Source: Neobacillus drentensis
Lineage (GTDB): Bacteria > Bacillota > Bacilli > Bacillales > Cytobacillaceae
NCBI RefSeq assembly: GCF_021560175.1
Contig: NZ_CP091110.1
Location: forward strand, 1,478,001-1,542,000
Direction: 5' to 3'
DNA: 64,000 nt
Part shown: positions 36,218 to 45,027 of the stretch, in pieces
Layout: each line of letters opens with the position of its first letter
How positions within the stretch are numbered: position 1 is the stretch's first letter
Program-made: the position numbers and the translations under genes
The notes under the pieces: generated by a model
Seen by the model: the letters and a program-made list of their open reading frames with translations, nothing else
Database searches by the model: none
What the model was told of the DNA's origin: nothing

Positions 36218-37942
36218 ATGCTAAAACTTAATGCAAGTCTAGCCCATTTAAAAAGTAAACCCTTCTTCCTAAGCGATAAAGACATCGAATGGGTAGAAGA
36301 AACCCTTCATTCGATGAATTTACATGAAAAAGTGGGGCAATTATTTTGTCCAATCGGCAGTTCAGACAATAAACAAGATTTAGAAGTCTTTATGAACGAA
36401 TATCATCCTGGGGGCATTATGTATCGTCCCGATACGGGGGCAAAAATACAGGAAACACACCGGTTGTTACAAGAGTTATCTCCTATTCCTTTACTAATTT
36501 CTGCTAACTTGGAAGCCGGCGGAAATGGGATTGCTACGGATGGAACTTATTTCGGAAAACAGATGCAGGTGGCTGCAACAGACAATGAAGGTATGGCCTA
36601 TAAACTGGGGTTAGTAGCTGGCCGTGAAGGAAGGGCCTCCGGATGTAATTGGGCTTTTGCACCGATTGTTGATATTGATATGAATTATCGAAACCCAATT
36701 ACAAACGTAAGAACGTATGGGTCTGATCCAATCAGAGTTGCGCAAATGTCTAAAGCTTTTATGAAGGGAATTCATGAAAGCGGCCTCGCGGCGGCGGTTA
36801 AGCATTTTCCAGGGGATGGAGTGGATGACAGAGATCAGCATCTTTTAACATCTGTAAACTCCTTATCTACCAAAGAATGGGACCAAACCTTTGGGATGGT
36901 TTACCAAGAACTGATAGACTCTGGGGCGAAATCGGTTATGGCGGGCCATATCATGCTCCCTGAATATTCAAGAGAACTATTGCCGGGTATTGAAGATGAA
37001 CAAATTATGCCGGCTACACTAGCACCAGAGTTACTAAATGGTTTATTAAGGGAAAGGTTAGGTTTTAATGGTTTAATTGTGACTGATGCATCCCCAATGC
37101 TAGGGTTTACTACATCAGAAAGAAGAGAAGTTGCCGTACCTAAGGCAATTGCCTCAGGCTGTGATATGTTCCTCTTCAACCGTAATATAAAAGAAGATTA
37201 TGAGTTTATGTTAAAAGGAATTGAGACAGGTATTCTAACTTCGGAAAGAGTAGATGAAGCCGTAACTAGAGTACTTGCTCTTAAAGCATCATTAGGTCTT
37301 CATGCACAAAAGGAAATGGGAACTTTAGTACCGGTAGCAGCGGAATTGTCCCTATTACAGTGTGAAGAACATAAGGTTTGGGCAAAAGAATGTGCAGACC
37401 AGTCCGTCACATTGGTTAAGGATACTCAAAAACTATTACCTATTAATGCTGAGCAATACAAGAGGGTTCGTCTATATGTATTAGGTGATCAAGAAGGAGG
37501 ACTAAAGGAAGGCGGCTCCGTAACCCTACCTTTTATCAACTCCCTTGAAAATGCCGGTTTTCAAGTGGAACTTTATAATGACAAGCAAGTAAATTTCCCG
37601 GAGCTGTTTATGAGTGTGAACGATTTTAAAGCGAAACAGGATCTTATCATATACGTTGCCAACCTTGAAACAGCGAGTAACCAAACGACGGTAAGAGTTA
37701 ATTGGCAGCAGCCGTTAAATGCAAATGCACCATGGTTTGTTAAAGATATTCCGACGCTGTTTATTTCGGTTGCTAACCCATACCACCTGCAGGATGTTCC
37801 TATGGTGAAGACCTATATTAATGCTTACTCGTCTAATGAGTTTGTTGTAGAAGCAATCGTTGATAAAATTTTAGGAAGGTCAGAATTTAAAGGGAAGAGT
37901 CCTGTCAATCCGTTTTGCGGCAAATGGGAGACTAGATTGTAA
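36218..37942 (+). CDS. GH3-family glycosidase, NagZ-like (His/Asp dyad type)
   Basis: The protein (574 residues) has the GH3 barrel followed by a partial second domain, without signal peptide. The nucleophile is the aspartate in LIVTDASPML near 289. The loop KHFPGDGVDDRDQHL near 194 has the histidine and aspartate that act as acid/base in NagZ-type GH3 enzymes, in place of a glutamate from the second domain. GH3 members with this histidine include beta-N-acetylglucosaminidases and retaining glycoside phosphorylases. Its tight coupling to a phosphoglucomutase-like gene makes a phosphorylase worth testing. The ATG at 36218 follows AGGAG by 9 bp; an upstream TTG overlaps the preceding gene. Confidence 0.82.
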   Translation: MLKLNASLAHLKSKPFFLSDKDIEWVEETLHSMNLHEKVGQLFCPIGSSDNKQDLEVFMNEYHPGGIMYRPDTGAKIQETHRLLQELSPIPLLISANLEAGGNGIATDGTYFGKQMQVAATDNEGMAYKLGLVAGREGRASGCNWAFAPIVDIDMNYRNPITNVRTYGSDPIRVAQMSKAFMKGIHESGLAAAVKHFPGDGVDDRDQHLLTSVNSLSTKEWDQTFGMVYQELIDSGAKSVMAGHIMLPEYSRELLPGIEDEQIMPATLAPELLNGLLRERLGFNGLIVTDASPMLGFTTSERREVAVPKAIASGCDMFLFNRNIKEDYEFMLKGIETGILTSERVDEAVTRVLALKASLGLHAQKEMGTLVPVAAELSLLQCEEHKVWAKECADQSVTLVKDTQKLLPINAEQYKRVRLYVLGDQEGGLKEGGSVTLPFINSLENAGFQVELYNDKQVNFPELFMSVNDFKAKQDLIIYVANLETASNQTTVRVNWQQPLNANAPWFVKDIPTLFISVANPYHLQDVPMVKTYINAYSSNEFVVEAIVDKILGRSEFKGKSPVNPFCGKWETRL

Positions 37943-37943
37943 A

Positions 37944-37984
37944 TGAGCAATAGCACTCCATTATCCGTATGGGGTGCTTCTCAT
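37944..37984 (+). terminator. Hairpin after the GH3 gene
   Basis: AGCACTCC (37952-37959) pairs with GGGGTGCT (37971-37978), and TGAG/CTCA extends the stem. There is no T run, so termination is uncertain. Confidence 0.45.
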
Positions 37985-37999
37985 CTATATAAACCTACT

Positions 38000-38042
38000 C
38001 TTTGATTCGAGCAATGTTTATATTTCATATGATTATTAAAAT
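38000..38042 (+). promoter_or_regulatory. AraC-type operator/promoter, site 4 (GH78 copy 2)
   Basis: Half-site one is CTTTGATTCGAGCAA (38000-38014), identical to that of site 1. The second half-site at 38022 is degenerate (ATTTCATATGATT). The -10 box TAAAAT (38037-38042) keeps the 33-bp distance. Confidence 0.65.
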
Positions 38043-38045
38043 TAA

Positions 38046-38059
38046 TTAAAGCGTTTGCT
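38046..38059. promoter_or_regulatory. cre site of GH78 copy 2
   Basis: TTAAAGCGTTTGCT is a fair cre match directly after the -10 box of site 4, as at sites 1 and 2. Confidence 0.5.
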
Positions 38060-38105
38060 AAAATTAATTATTAGAAATCTACTTTATGGAGAGGAAAGCG
38101 AATAA

Positions 38106-40949
38106 ATGAGAATAAAAAATTTGAAAACCAACCGGATTACTAATCCACTAGGATTTGATTTAGGGAGACCTCGTTTATCTTATGTAGCCTATGACACCAA
38201 TGCTGCCAAACAAACAGCTGCACAAATCCAGGTAGCACTCGATGAAGAATTCACAAATAGTGTGTTTGATAGCGGTAAAAGTACGGAGATTGACAGCCTT
38301 GCTTTTGAACTTCCGATTACTCTTGAATCATACACCCGATACTACTGGCGTGTTACTGTATGGGCTGACAATGGGGATGAGGCTGTAAGTAATGCTGCTT
38401 GGTTTGAAACAGCAAAACTAGCTGAATATTGGGATGCCAAGTGGATTACTCCAGATTTTGATAAAGAGATCCACCCTGTTTTAACAAAGGAATTTGACCT
38501 GTCAAAAGAAGTGGTTTCTGCCCGTGCCTATGTATGTGGATTGGGTTTATATGAAATGGAGATTAACGGTGTAAAGGCTGGTGATGAATATCTTACCCCT
38601 AATTTCAATGCGTATGACAAATGGCTCCAATACCAGACCTATGATATTACCAATCTAGTTAGAGTGGGACAAAACTCCGTCGAAGTTAGTCTTGGAAATG
38701 GATTATACAAGGGACGCTTTGGTTTTGAAGGCGGAGAAAATGAAATTTATGGTGATCAGTATGCCTTTTTATGTGAAATTGTTATTAACCATGCAGATGG
38801 AACAACTTCGAAAATCAGCTCTGATGATTCATGGAAAGCAAGAACGAGTCAAATCTTATTTAGTGGTATTTATGACGGTGAAATTTTCGATGCTAATGCA
38901 AAAGACGCAACCACTTATGATGTAAAGGAACTTGATTTGGGATACGACAGATTAAAGGCGAGATTAAGTTTGCCAGTAGTCATCAAGGAAAAACTAAAGC
39001 CAATTGAAGTGATTAAAACACCAGCTGGTGAAACCGTGCTCGATATGGGTCAGAATATGGTAGGCTGGGTTCAGTTTAAGACCAATGCTACAAAGGGTTC
39101 GGAAATAGTTTTACAGTATGGTGAACTCTTGCAGGAGGGGAATTTTTATCAGGACAATCTTCGGACTGCTAAGGCAGAATTTAGATATATTTCCAATGGA
39201 GAAGAATCTGTTGTAAGGCCTCATTTTACTTTTTACGGCTTTAGATATGTAAAAGTCTCCGGCTGGTCTGGTGAACTGAATAAGGAAGATTTTACAGGCT
39301 GCGTTCTTTATTCTGATATGGACCAAACGGGAAGTATTGAAACAAGCAATCCATTGGTTAACAAATTATTCCTAAACGCATTATGGGGTCAAAAAGGTAA
39401 TTTCTTAGATATACCAACAGACTGCCCGCAGCGTGATGAACGAATGGGCTGGACTGGAGATGCACAGGTATTTTCAGGAACAGCTGCCTTCAATATGGAT
39501 ACCTATGCTTTCTTTAGTAAATACGGTTATGACCTTGCCCAGGAACAATCTTCACAAGATGGTATGGTTCCAATGGTAGTTCCGATGGCAACGGTTAAAG
39601 GCGGCGGTTCAAGTGCATGGGGAGAGGCGGCTACGGTAATTCCTTGGAATGTGTATCTACATTATGGAGATAAAGCTATTCTCGAACAGCAATTCGATAG
39701 TATGAAGGGCTGGGTTGATTTTATCAAGAGAGCGGATGAGGCATCTGGTTCAAAAAGGCTGTGGACCTCCGGGTTCCATTTTGGTGACTGGCTGGCACTG
39801 GATGGAGAGGATCCAAATTCACCAATGGGCGGAACTGAAACAGCTTTTATTTCCTCGGCCTATTATTGCTATTCCTCTATGTTAGTGGCTAAAGCTGCAA
39901 AGGTTCTTGGTAAGGAAGAGGTTTCCGAGGAATACGAACAGCTATCAAATGAAATAAGAAATGCGATCAGGGCAGAATACTTTACTTCAAATGGCCGTCT
40001 TGCCTTGAATAATCAGACAGCATTAGTTGTTGCCTTATTTATAGACCTTGTTCCAGATGAGCATCGAAAAAGACTATCTAATGATTTACGTGAAAGATTG
40101 AAGAAAGATAAGAACCACTTGAAGACAGGCTTTGTCGGGACACCTTATCTATGCAGAGTGCTTTCTGAGAACGGAAACAATGATTTAGCTTATACTCTAC
40201 TATTAAATAAGGATTATCCAAGCTGGTTATATGCAGTAACAATGGGAGCCACAACAATTTGGGAACGTTGGAACTCCGTACTGCCGGACGGCAAGATTAG
40301 CGGAACGGATATGAATTCTTTAAATCACTATGCCTATGGTTCGATTGTGGAATGGATGTATCGAAATGTCGCAGGGATCAACCCTGTGGAAAAACAGCCT
40401 GGCTTTAGACATGTCAGACTAGCACCACAGCCTGATTATCGATTGAAGTATGCAAAAGCCACATTGGATTCAGCTGCTGGTTTATACGAAAGTCATTGGG
40501 AACTGAATGAAAATGGAAAGTTGACATTTAAATTTGTTATTCCTTTTAATGCTACAGCTACAGTTGAATTGCCTGATGCAGACGTAGAAAACGTCCAAAT
40601 GAACGGTAAATCTTTAAGCGAGGCAGGAGTAAGTGCAAGTCAAAATGGGAAAAAAGTGCAGGTGGAGTTACACAGTGGAACCTGGGAATTCGAGTATATA
40701 CCGGAAGTTGACTATATTAAATACTACAGTACTCATATGCCTTTAAGTGAATTGGCGGCCAATGACGAAGTAAAAAATGTTTTGGCAGAAACGGTTCCAC
40801 ATGCGGCTGCTTTACCTGAAGAAATGATTACTAACTTAGGTCATCAATCGTTAAGAGAATTGTCCCATATGCCGTTCATGCCAATCTCTGCAGAAGTGTT
40901 AGACAATCTGGATTCCAAGCTTGAGAAAATAAAAGTAGTTGTCCAATAA
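38106..40949 (+). CDS. Alpha-L-rhamnosidase, GH78 (copy 2)
   Basis: This 947-residue cytoplasmic enzyme has the same domain order as the GH78 at 12808: RPRLSYVAYDT at the start of the fibronectin-like domain, CGLGLYEMEINGVKAGDEYL in the beta-sandwich, and the catalytic barrel with DIPTDCPQRDERMGWTGDAQ near residues 430-450 and GATTIWERWNSV near 715. The first signature is closer to the family consensus than in copy 1. It also ends with a helical tail of about 80 residues (ELAANDEVKNVLAE and onward), as in copy 1. It is a single-gene unit with an AraC-type operator and cre site. Different linkage or aglycone preferences of the two copies are likely. Confidence 0.93.
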   Translation: MRIKNLKTNRITNPLGFDLGRPRLSYVAYDTNAAKQTAAQIQVALDEEFTNSVFDSGKSTEIDSLAFELPITLESYTRYYWRVTVWADNGDEAVSNAAWFETAKLAEYWDAKWITPDFDKEIHPVLTKEFDLSKEVVSARAYVCGLGLYEMEINGVKAGDEYLTPNFNAYDKWLQYQTYDITNLVRVGQNSVEVSLGNGLYKGRFGFEGGENEIYGDQYAFLCEIVINHADGTTSKISSDDSWKARTSQILFSGIYDGEIFDANAKDATTYDVKELDLGYDRLKARLSLPVVIKEKLKPIEVIKTPAGETVLDMGQNMVGWVQFKTNATKGSEIVLQYGELLQEGNFYQDNLRTAKAEFRYISNGEESVVRPHFTFYGFRYVKVSGWSGELNKEDFTGCVLYSDMDQTGSIETSNPLVNKLFLNALWGQKGNFLDIPTDCPQRDERMGWTGDAQVFSGTAAFNMDTYAFFSKYGYDLAQEQSSQDGMVPMVVPMATVKGGGSSAWGEAATVIPWNVYLHYGDKAILEQQFDSMKGWVDFIKRADEASGSKRLWTSGFHFGDWLALDGEDPNSPMGGTETAFISSAYYCYSSMLVAKAAKVLGKEEVSEEYEQLSNEIRNAIRAEYFTSNGRLALNNQTALVVALFIDLVPDEHRKRLSNDLRERLKKDKNHLKTGFVGTPYLCRVLSENGNNDLAYTLLLNKDYPSWLYAVTMGATTIWERWNSVLPDGKISGTDMNSLNHYAYGSIVEWMYRNVAGINPVEKQPGFRHVRLAPQPDYRLKYAKATLDSAAGLYESHWELNENGKLTFKFVIPFNATATVELPDADVENVQMNGKSLSEAGVSASQNGKKVQVELHSGTWEFEYIPEVDYIKYYSTHMPLSELAANDEVKNVLAETVPHAAALPEEMITNLGHQSLRELSHMPFMPISAEVLDNLDSKLEKIKVVVQ

Positions 40950-41013
40950 CTAGTAAATGTAGGGGAATGACAGATGAAAACAAATTGTTAAACGCATGAT
41001 ACTTATGGTAAGT

Positions 41014-41053
41014 GAAATAGAAACCAAACACTACACCGTGTTTGGTCTATTTC
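41014..41053 (+). terminator. Terminator-like hairpin after GH78 copy 2
   Basis: GAAATAG plus ACCAAACAC pairs with GTGTTTGGT plus CTATTTC, a long stem with one mismatch. The T tract is poor. It lies in the 268-bp gap before the second GH43 gene, in which I see no gene. Confidence 0.6.
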
Positions 41054-41217
41054 ATCTTAACCAGTTGATTCATTTCCAGTTTTTTTAAAAAAGTCGGAAT
41101 TATGAAAGCAATAAGTCGTATTTACGGTAGGAAAGGATTTTCATTTGTTCTATCCTTAAAGTAGAAAAGACTAATAAAAACCGTTGGAAGTATAAAAAGA
41201 TCGGACGTGATATTGAA

Positions 41218-42813
41218 ATGATCTATTCTAATCCAGTCATAAGTGGTTTTCATCCTGATCCAAGTATTTGCAGGGTGGGTAAAGATTATTATTTGGTAAC
41301 CAGTTCGTTTGAATATTTTCCAGGCATCCCAATTTTTCATAGTACGGATCTAGTAAACTGGGAACAGATTGGACATGTATTAACACGTGAAAGTCAATTA
41401 CCGCTTACACGCATTCATAATATGGGACCTTCGCAAGGAATATTTGCTCCAACCATCCGTTATAATCATGGACGCTTTTATGTAATCACAACGAATATAT
41501 CAACATCGAAGAATTTTTATGTTTTTGCAGAACATCCTGAGGGTCCTTGGTCCGAGCCTATCTTTATTGAGGGTTGGGGCGGAATCGATCCATCCTTATT
41601 TTTTGATGAAAATGGAAGGGTTTACATAACTGGGACAAGCGATTTTCGTGTTGGTGAACCAATAGGTATTTATCAGGCAGAACTAGATATTGAAACAGGG
41701 AAACTCCTAACTAAGCGTCAGTTAATTTGGAAAGGAACAGGTGGCAGCTCTCCGGAAGGACCACATTTATATAAAATGAATGGCTGTTATTACTTACTAA
41801 TTGCCGAGGGCGGTACAGAATATGGCCATATGGTCACTATCGCAAGAAGCAGAAGTCCTTACGGGCCTTATGAAAGCAATCCGAATAATCCCATTCTTTC
41901 AAATCGAAGTACGGATAAACCAATCCAAGCGACAGGTCATGCTGATTTAGTCCAAGCAGTCGATGGCAGCTGGTGGTCTGTGTTTTTAGGAATCAGGCCT
42001 GTTGGTTATCCAAAACGTCATCATTTAGGGCGCGAAACCAATCTAGTTTCAGTCCATTGGAACGATGAAGGGTGGCCTATTATGGGAGAAGGAGGGCAGG
42101 CAGAAGTAGAGAATGATGCAAAATCACTTCCACTAGGCCCATCTCAGCCATGGCAGGAAATAGAAGATTTTAATACTTCCTCCCTTCCACTAGAATGGAA
42201 CTTTTATCGTAATCCAGATCCAACCTCATGGTCGTTAATGGAGAGATCTGGCTGGCTAACCCTTCATGGTCAACCATGTACATTGAATGATACAGACTCC
42301 CCTGCATTTGTAGGGCGAAGACAGCAGCATCTTAATTGTGAGATTTCTACCCTCATGGAATTTATCCCTAATGTGGAGGGAGAAGAAGCAGGCCTGACTG
42401 TATTTATGAATGAAAATTTTCATTATGAAATAGCTAAGACTCTTAAAGATGGAAAAAACCTTATTCAATTCCGCCGCAAAATGGGGAGCATGTGGAAGGT
42501 GGAAAGAGAAGTGGAGTATGATTCGCCAAGGGTAATCCTTGGAATAAAAGCTGATGATTTTAGTTTTACCTTTTCCTTTATATCCTCAAAGGGTGAAAAG
42601 ATTACCTTAGGTAAAGGCGAAAGTTCCATGCTCTCAACTGAAGTGGCCGGTGGATTTACGGGCCTATTTTTCGGAATGTATGCGACTGGAAATGGTAAAA
42701 AATCCACTGTTTCAGCCCATTTCGACTATTTTAGCTATAGACCAGATAAAGATTCAAAACATGATTTATTAGCTGCTTTAACAGGTAGTAATACAGAGAA
42801 TTCTTCTTTGTAA
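41218..42813 (+). CDS. GH43 beta-xylosidase/alpha-L-arabinofuranosidase (copy 2)
   Basis: This 531-residue protein is paralogous to the GH43 at 28829 with the same beta-propeller and C-terminal beta-sandwich. The three catalytic acids are D15 or its neighbour in GFHPDPS, D124 in GGIDPSLF, and E180 in SPEGPHLYK. It has no signal peptide. The ribosome site before the ATG is weak (GACGTGA), so low expression or a leader effect is possible. The following genes (isomerase, dehydrogenase, GH3, esterase) run in the same direction and may form a functional unit with it. Confidence 0.9.
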   Translation: MIYSNPVISGFHPDPSICRVGKDYYLVTSSFEYFPGIPIFHSTDLVNWEQIGHVLTRESQLPLTRIHNMGPSQGIFAPTIRYNHGRFYVITTNISTSKNFYVFAEHPEGPWSEPIFIEGWGGIDPSLFFDENGRVYITGTSDFRVGEPIGIYQAELDIETGKLLTKRQLIWKGTGGSSPEGPHLYKMNGCYYLLIAEGGTEYGHMVTIARSRSPYGPYESNPNNPILSNRSTDKPIQATGHADLVQAVDGSWWSVFLGIRPVGYPKRHHLGRETNLVSVHWNDEGWPIMGEGGQAEVENDAKSLPLGPSQPWQEIEDFNTSSLPLEWNFYRNPDPTSWSLMERSGWLTLHGQPCTLNDTDSPAFVGRRQQHLNCEISTLMEFIPNVEGEEAGLTVFMNENFHYEIAKTLKDGKNLIQFRRKMGSMWKVEREVEYDSPRVILGIKADDFSFTFSFISSKGEKITLGKGESSMLSTEVAGGFTGLFFGMYATGNGKKSTVSAHFDYFSYRPDKDSKHDLLAALTGSNTENSSL

Positions 42814-42822
42814 ACGTTTTTA
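42809..42822. promoter_or_regulatory. Possible cre site upstream of the isomerase gene
   Basis: TGTAAACGTTTTTA has one mismatch to the cre consensus in its right half. It overlaps the GH43 stop codon and precedes the next gene by about 125 bp. Confidence 0.4.
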
Positions 42823-42946
42823 TGGTTTTTAAATGATTAGAAATCTATAAAATATCAAGGGTCTTTTACAGTGGTATTATAGTGAGCTAAGTAACTTGAA
42901 AAATCTCAGTTTGCAAAAAAAATATAAGAAATGGGGTAGTTACGTG

Positions 42947-43819
42947 ATGGAAATCGGATTAAATTTATTTTCAGTATTCAGAGAGTTAAATGAGGATTAT
43001 TTCGGTACCTTAGAAAAGGTAGCTGAAATAGGTTACAAAAATGTAGAATTGATCTCTGCCAATTTTGCTACGGGTGAACGGTTTACTGATACCTTTACAC
43101 TTCCAGTAATAAAACAGAAGTTTGACGATTTGGGATTAAAAGCATTCGCAGCACATGAAGGTGTGGCTCCAGGAAAAGCCATCCTTGATGCCAATTGGGA
43201 TAAGATCATTGAGGAAAATGCATTACTTGGATGTGAGTCCATTGTTTTCCCTATGGCCTTCATATCAGGGCGTGAGGACACTCTTAGAACAGCCGAAGAA
43301 CTTAATCAATTAGGAAAGAAATGTAAGGAAGCGGGCTTAGGTTTTTATTATCATAATCATGCACATGAGTTTAGAAGAATAGGAGAAACATCCTTATTTG
43401 ACCTTTTAGTTGAAAATACAGATTCAGAGAACGTGAAATTTGAACTTGATCTCGTTTGGGTGATGAGAGGTGGATACGATCCCATTGCCTTGCTTGAAAA
43501 ATTGGGCAGCCGCTGCGACATGATCCACCAAAAGGATTTAGGTAAACATGTCAATTCGGTTAATATATTTAGCGCTTTCAGCCAAGAGGATAACCCAGAT
43601 ACGATGAAATTATATACGGAGCTTGTGAAGCCAAATGATTTCGTTAATCTTGGTACTGGGATTGTTCCTTTTCAAGAAACCTATCAAAAGTTGAATGAAT
43701 TGGGATCCATCCGTTATGCAATAGTCGAAAACGAAGGACAGCTGGGAAATAAGATTACCAGCATTGCGGACGATTTAAACGTGATGAAGAATTACGTAAA
43801 AGGTGCTATCAAAAAATAA
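42947..43819 (+). CDS. Sugar phosphate isomerase/epimerase-like TIM barrel protein
   Basis: A 290-residue xylose-isomerase-like (AP endonuclease 2 superfamily) TIM barrel. Metal-site motifs are visible: FYYHNHAHEFRR near residue 145, FELDLVWVMRGG near 185, DMIHQKDLGKH near 215, and AIVENEGQ near 265. Such proteins isomerise or epimerise sugars, or eliminate a group from 3-keto glycosides. The ATG at 42947 (after a GGGGT site) is preferred to the ORF start at 42896, which would add an implausible basic leader. It is 20 bp upstream of a Gfo/Idh dehydrogenase gene; the pair is typical of oxidative sugar or glycoside conversion. Confidence 0.85.
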   Translation: MEIGLNLFSVFRELNEDYFGTLEKVAEIGYKNVELISANFATGERFTDTFTLPVIKQKFDDLGLKAFAAHEGVAPGKAILDANWDKIIEENALLGCESIVFPMAFISGREDTLRTAEELNQLGKKCKEAGLGFYYHNHAHEFRRIGETSLFDLLVENTDSENVKFELDLVWVMRGGYDPIALLEKLGSRCDMIHQKDLGKHVNSVNIFSAFSQEDNPDTMKLYTELVKPNDFVNLGTGIVPFQETYQKLNELGSIRYAIVENEGQLGNKITSIADDLNVMKNYVKGAIKK

Positions 43820-43839
43820 TTCTGGGGGAGTGTTATTAT

Positions 43840-44937
43840 ATGGCTAACAAGTTGAAAATCGGTATTATCGGCTGTGGTGGAATCGCTAATCAAAAACATA
43901 TGCCTTCATTGGCAAAACTAAGTCATTTAGGAGAAATGACTGCATTTTGCGACGTGGTTGAAGAAAGAGCGGTTAAAGCTGCACAGCAATTCGGCAGCGA
44001 AAAGTCAAAGGTTTATACCGATTATAAAGAGCTATTACAGGATGCCTCGATTGATGTGGTGCATGTCCTTACTCCGAATTTGCAACACTCCTTTATTACG
44101 ATTGATGCACTAGAAGCAGGAAAGCATGTTATGTGCGAAAAGCCAATGGCCATCAATTCGAAAGAAGCCCAGGAAATGATCGACGCAGCTAACCGCACGG
44201 GTATGAAGCTGACAATAGGATACCAAAACCGTTTTCGTGATGATTCAGAGGTATTGTATAAGGCTTCAAGAGAAGGTGAATTTGGTGATATTTATTTCGC
44301 AAAGGCACATGCGATCCGAAGAAGAGCGGTTCCTACATGGGGTGTATTTCTAGATGTAGAACAGCAAGGGGGAGGACCTTTAATTGATATTGGTACACAT
44401 GCACTTGATTTGACTCTTTGGTGTATGGACAATTATAAACCACAATCTGTAACAGGTTCTGTTTTCTACAAACTTGCAGATAAGCATGAAGGTAATTTAT
44501 TTGGTCCATGGGATCCGGAAACCTTTAAAGTAGAAGATTCAGCTTTTGGATTTATTAAGATGCAAAACGGAGCCACGATCATTCTTGAATGTGCATGGGC
44601 ACTAAATACCACGGATGTTCGTGAGGCGATGACTTCGTTATGTGGTACTGAAGGCGGCGCAGAAATGAAAGCATTACCAAAATCACCAACAAGTGAGCTT
44701 GTTTTCAATAGCACGAAATTTGGAAAGCTGGTGGAAACCAAACCTGCGACCGGCGGGGGGATTGCCTATTTTGATGCTGGAGCGGAAGACCCTGGTGTAA
44801 AAGAGGCCAGACAGTGGCTTGAGTGTATTATTCATGATACAGAACCACTAGTTAAACCAGAACAAGCATTAGTGGTCACACAGATTTTAGAGGCAATCTA
44901 TACCTCGGCTAAGACAGGAAAAACAATCGAATTTTAA
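43840..44937 (+). CDS. Gfo/Idh/MocA-family NAD(P)-dependent oxidoreductase
   Basis: The protein (365 residues) has the N-terminal Rossmann fold (KIGIIGCGGIANQKHMPSL), the conserved lysine in MCEKPMAI near residue 97, and the C-terminal alpha/beta substrate domain with GGGPLIDIGTHALDLTLWCM near 180. These enzymes oxidise or reduce sugar hydroxyls, often at C3. It is co-transcribed with the isomerase-like protein upstream, and a GH3 follows. A role in making or using a 3-keto sugar from an imported glycoside is a sound but untested inference. GGGGGAG precedes the ATG. Confidence 0.88.
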   Translation: MANKLKIGIIGCGGIANQKHMPSLAKLSHLGEMTAFCDVVEERAVKAAQQFGSEKSKVYTDYKELLQDASIDVVHVLTPNLQHSFITIDALEAGKHVMCEKPMAINSKEAQEMIDAANRTGMKLTIGYQNRFRDDSEVLYKASREGEFGDIYFAKAHAIRRRAVPTWGVFLDVEQQGGGPLIDIGTHALDLTLWCMDNYKPQSVTGSVFYKLADKHEGNLFGPWDPETFKVEDSAFGFIKMQNGATIILECAWALNTTDVREAMTSLCGTEGGAEMKALPKSPTSELVFNSTKFGKLVETKPATGGGIAYFDAGAEDPGVKEARQWLECIIHDTEPLVKPEQALVVTQILEAIYTSAKTGKTIEF

Positions 44938-44951
44938 CCAAAAATAGAAAT

Positions 44952-44972
44952 GGGGGATTATCGAATCCTCCT
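44952..44972 (+). other. Attenuator-like hairpin between the dehydrogenase and GH3 genes
   Basis: GGGGGATT and GAATCCTCC form a short stem followed by TTTTCTC. It could lower read-through to the GH3 gene. Confidence 0.45.
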
Positions 44973-45027
44973 TTTCTCATTAGAGAATGCATTTAACGCC
45001 ATAACAATTAAAGGGGAGGATTTTTGA

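Noticed and set aside
40950..41217. Small gene in the gap between GH78 copy 2 and GH43 copy 2
   Set aside because: Only a terminator-like hairpin and AT-rich leader are visible; a 72-residue minus-strand frame overlaps the GH43 start and has no ribosome site.
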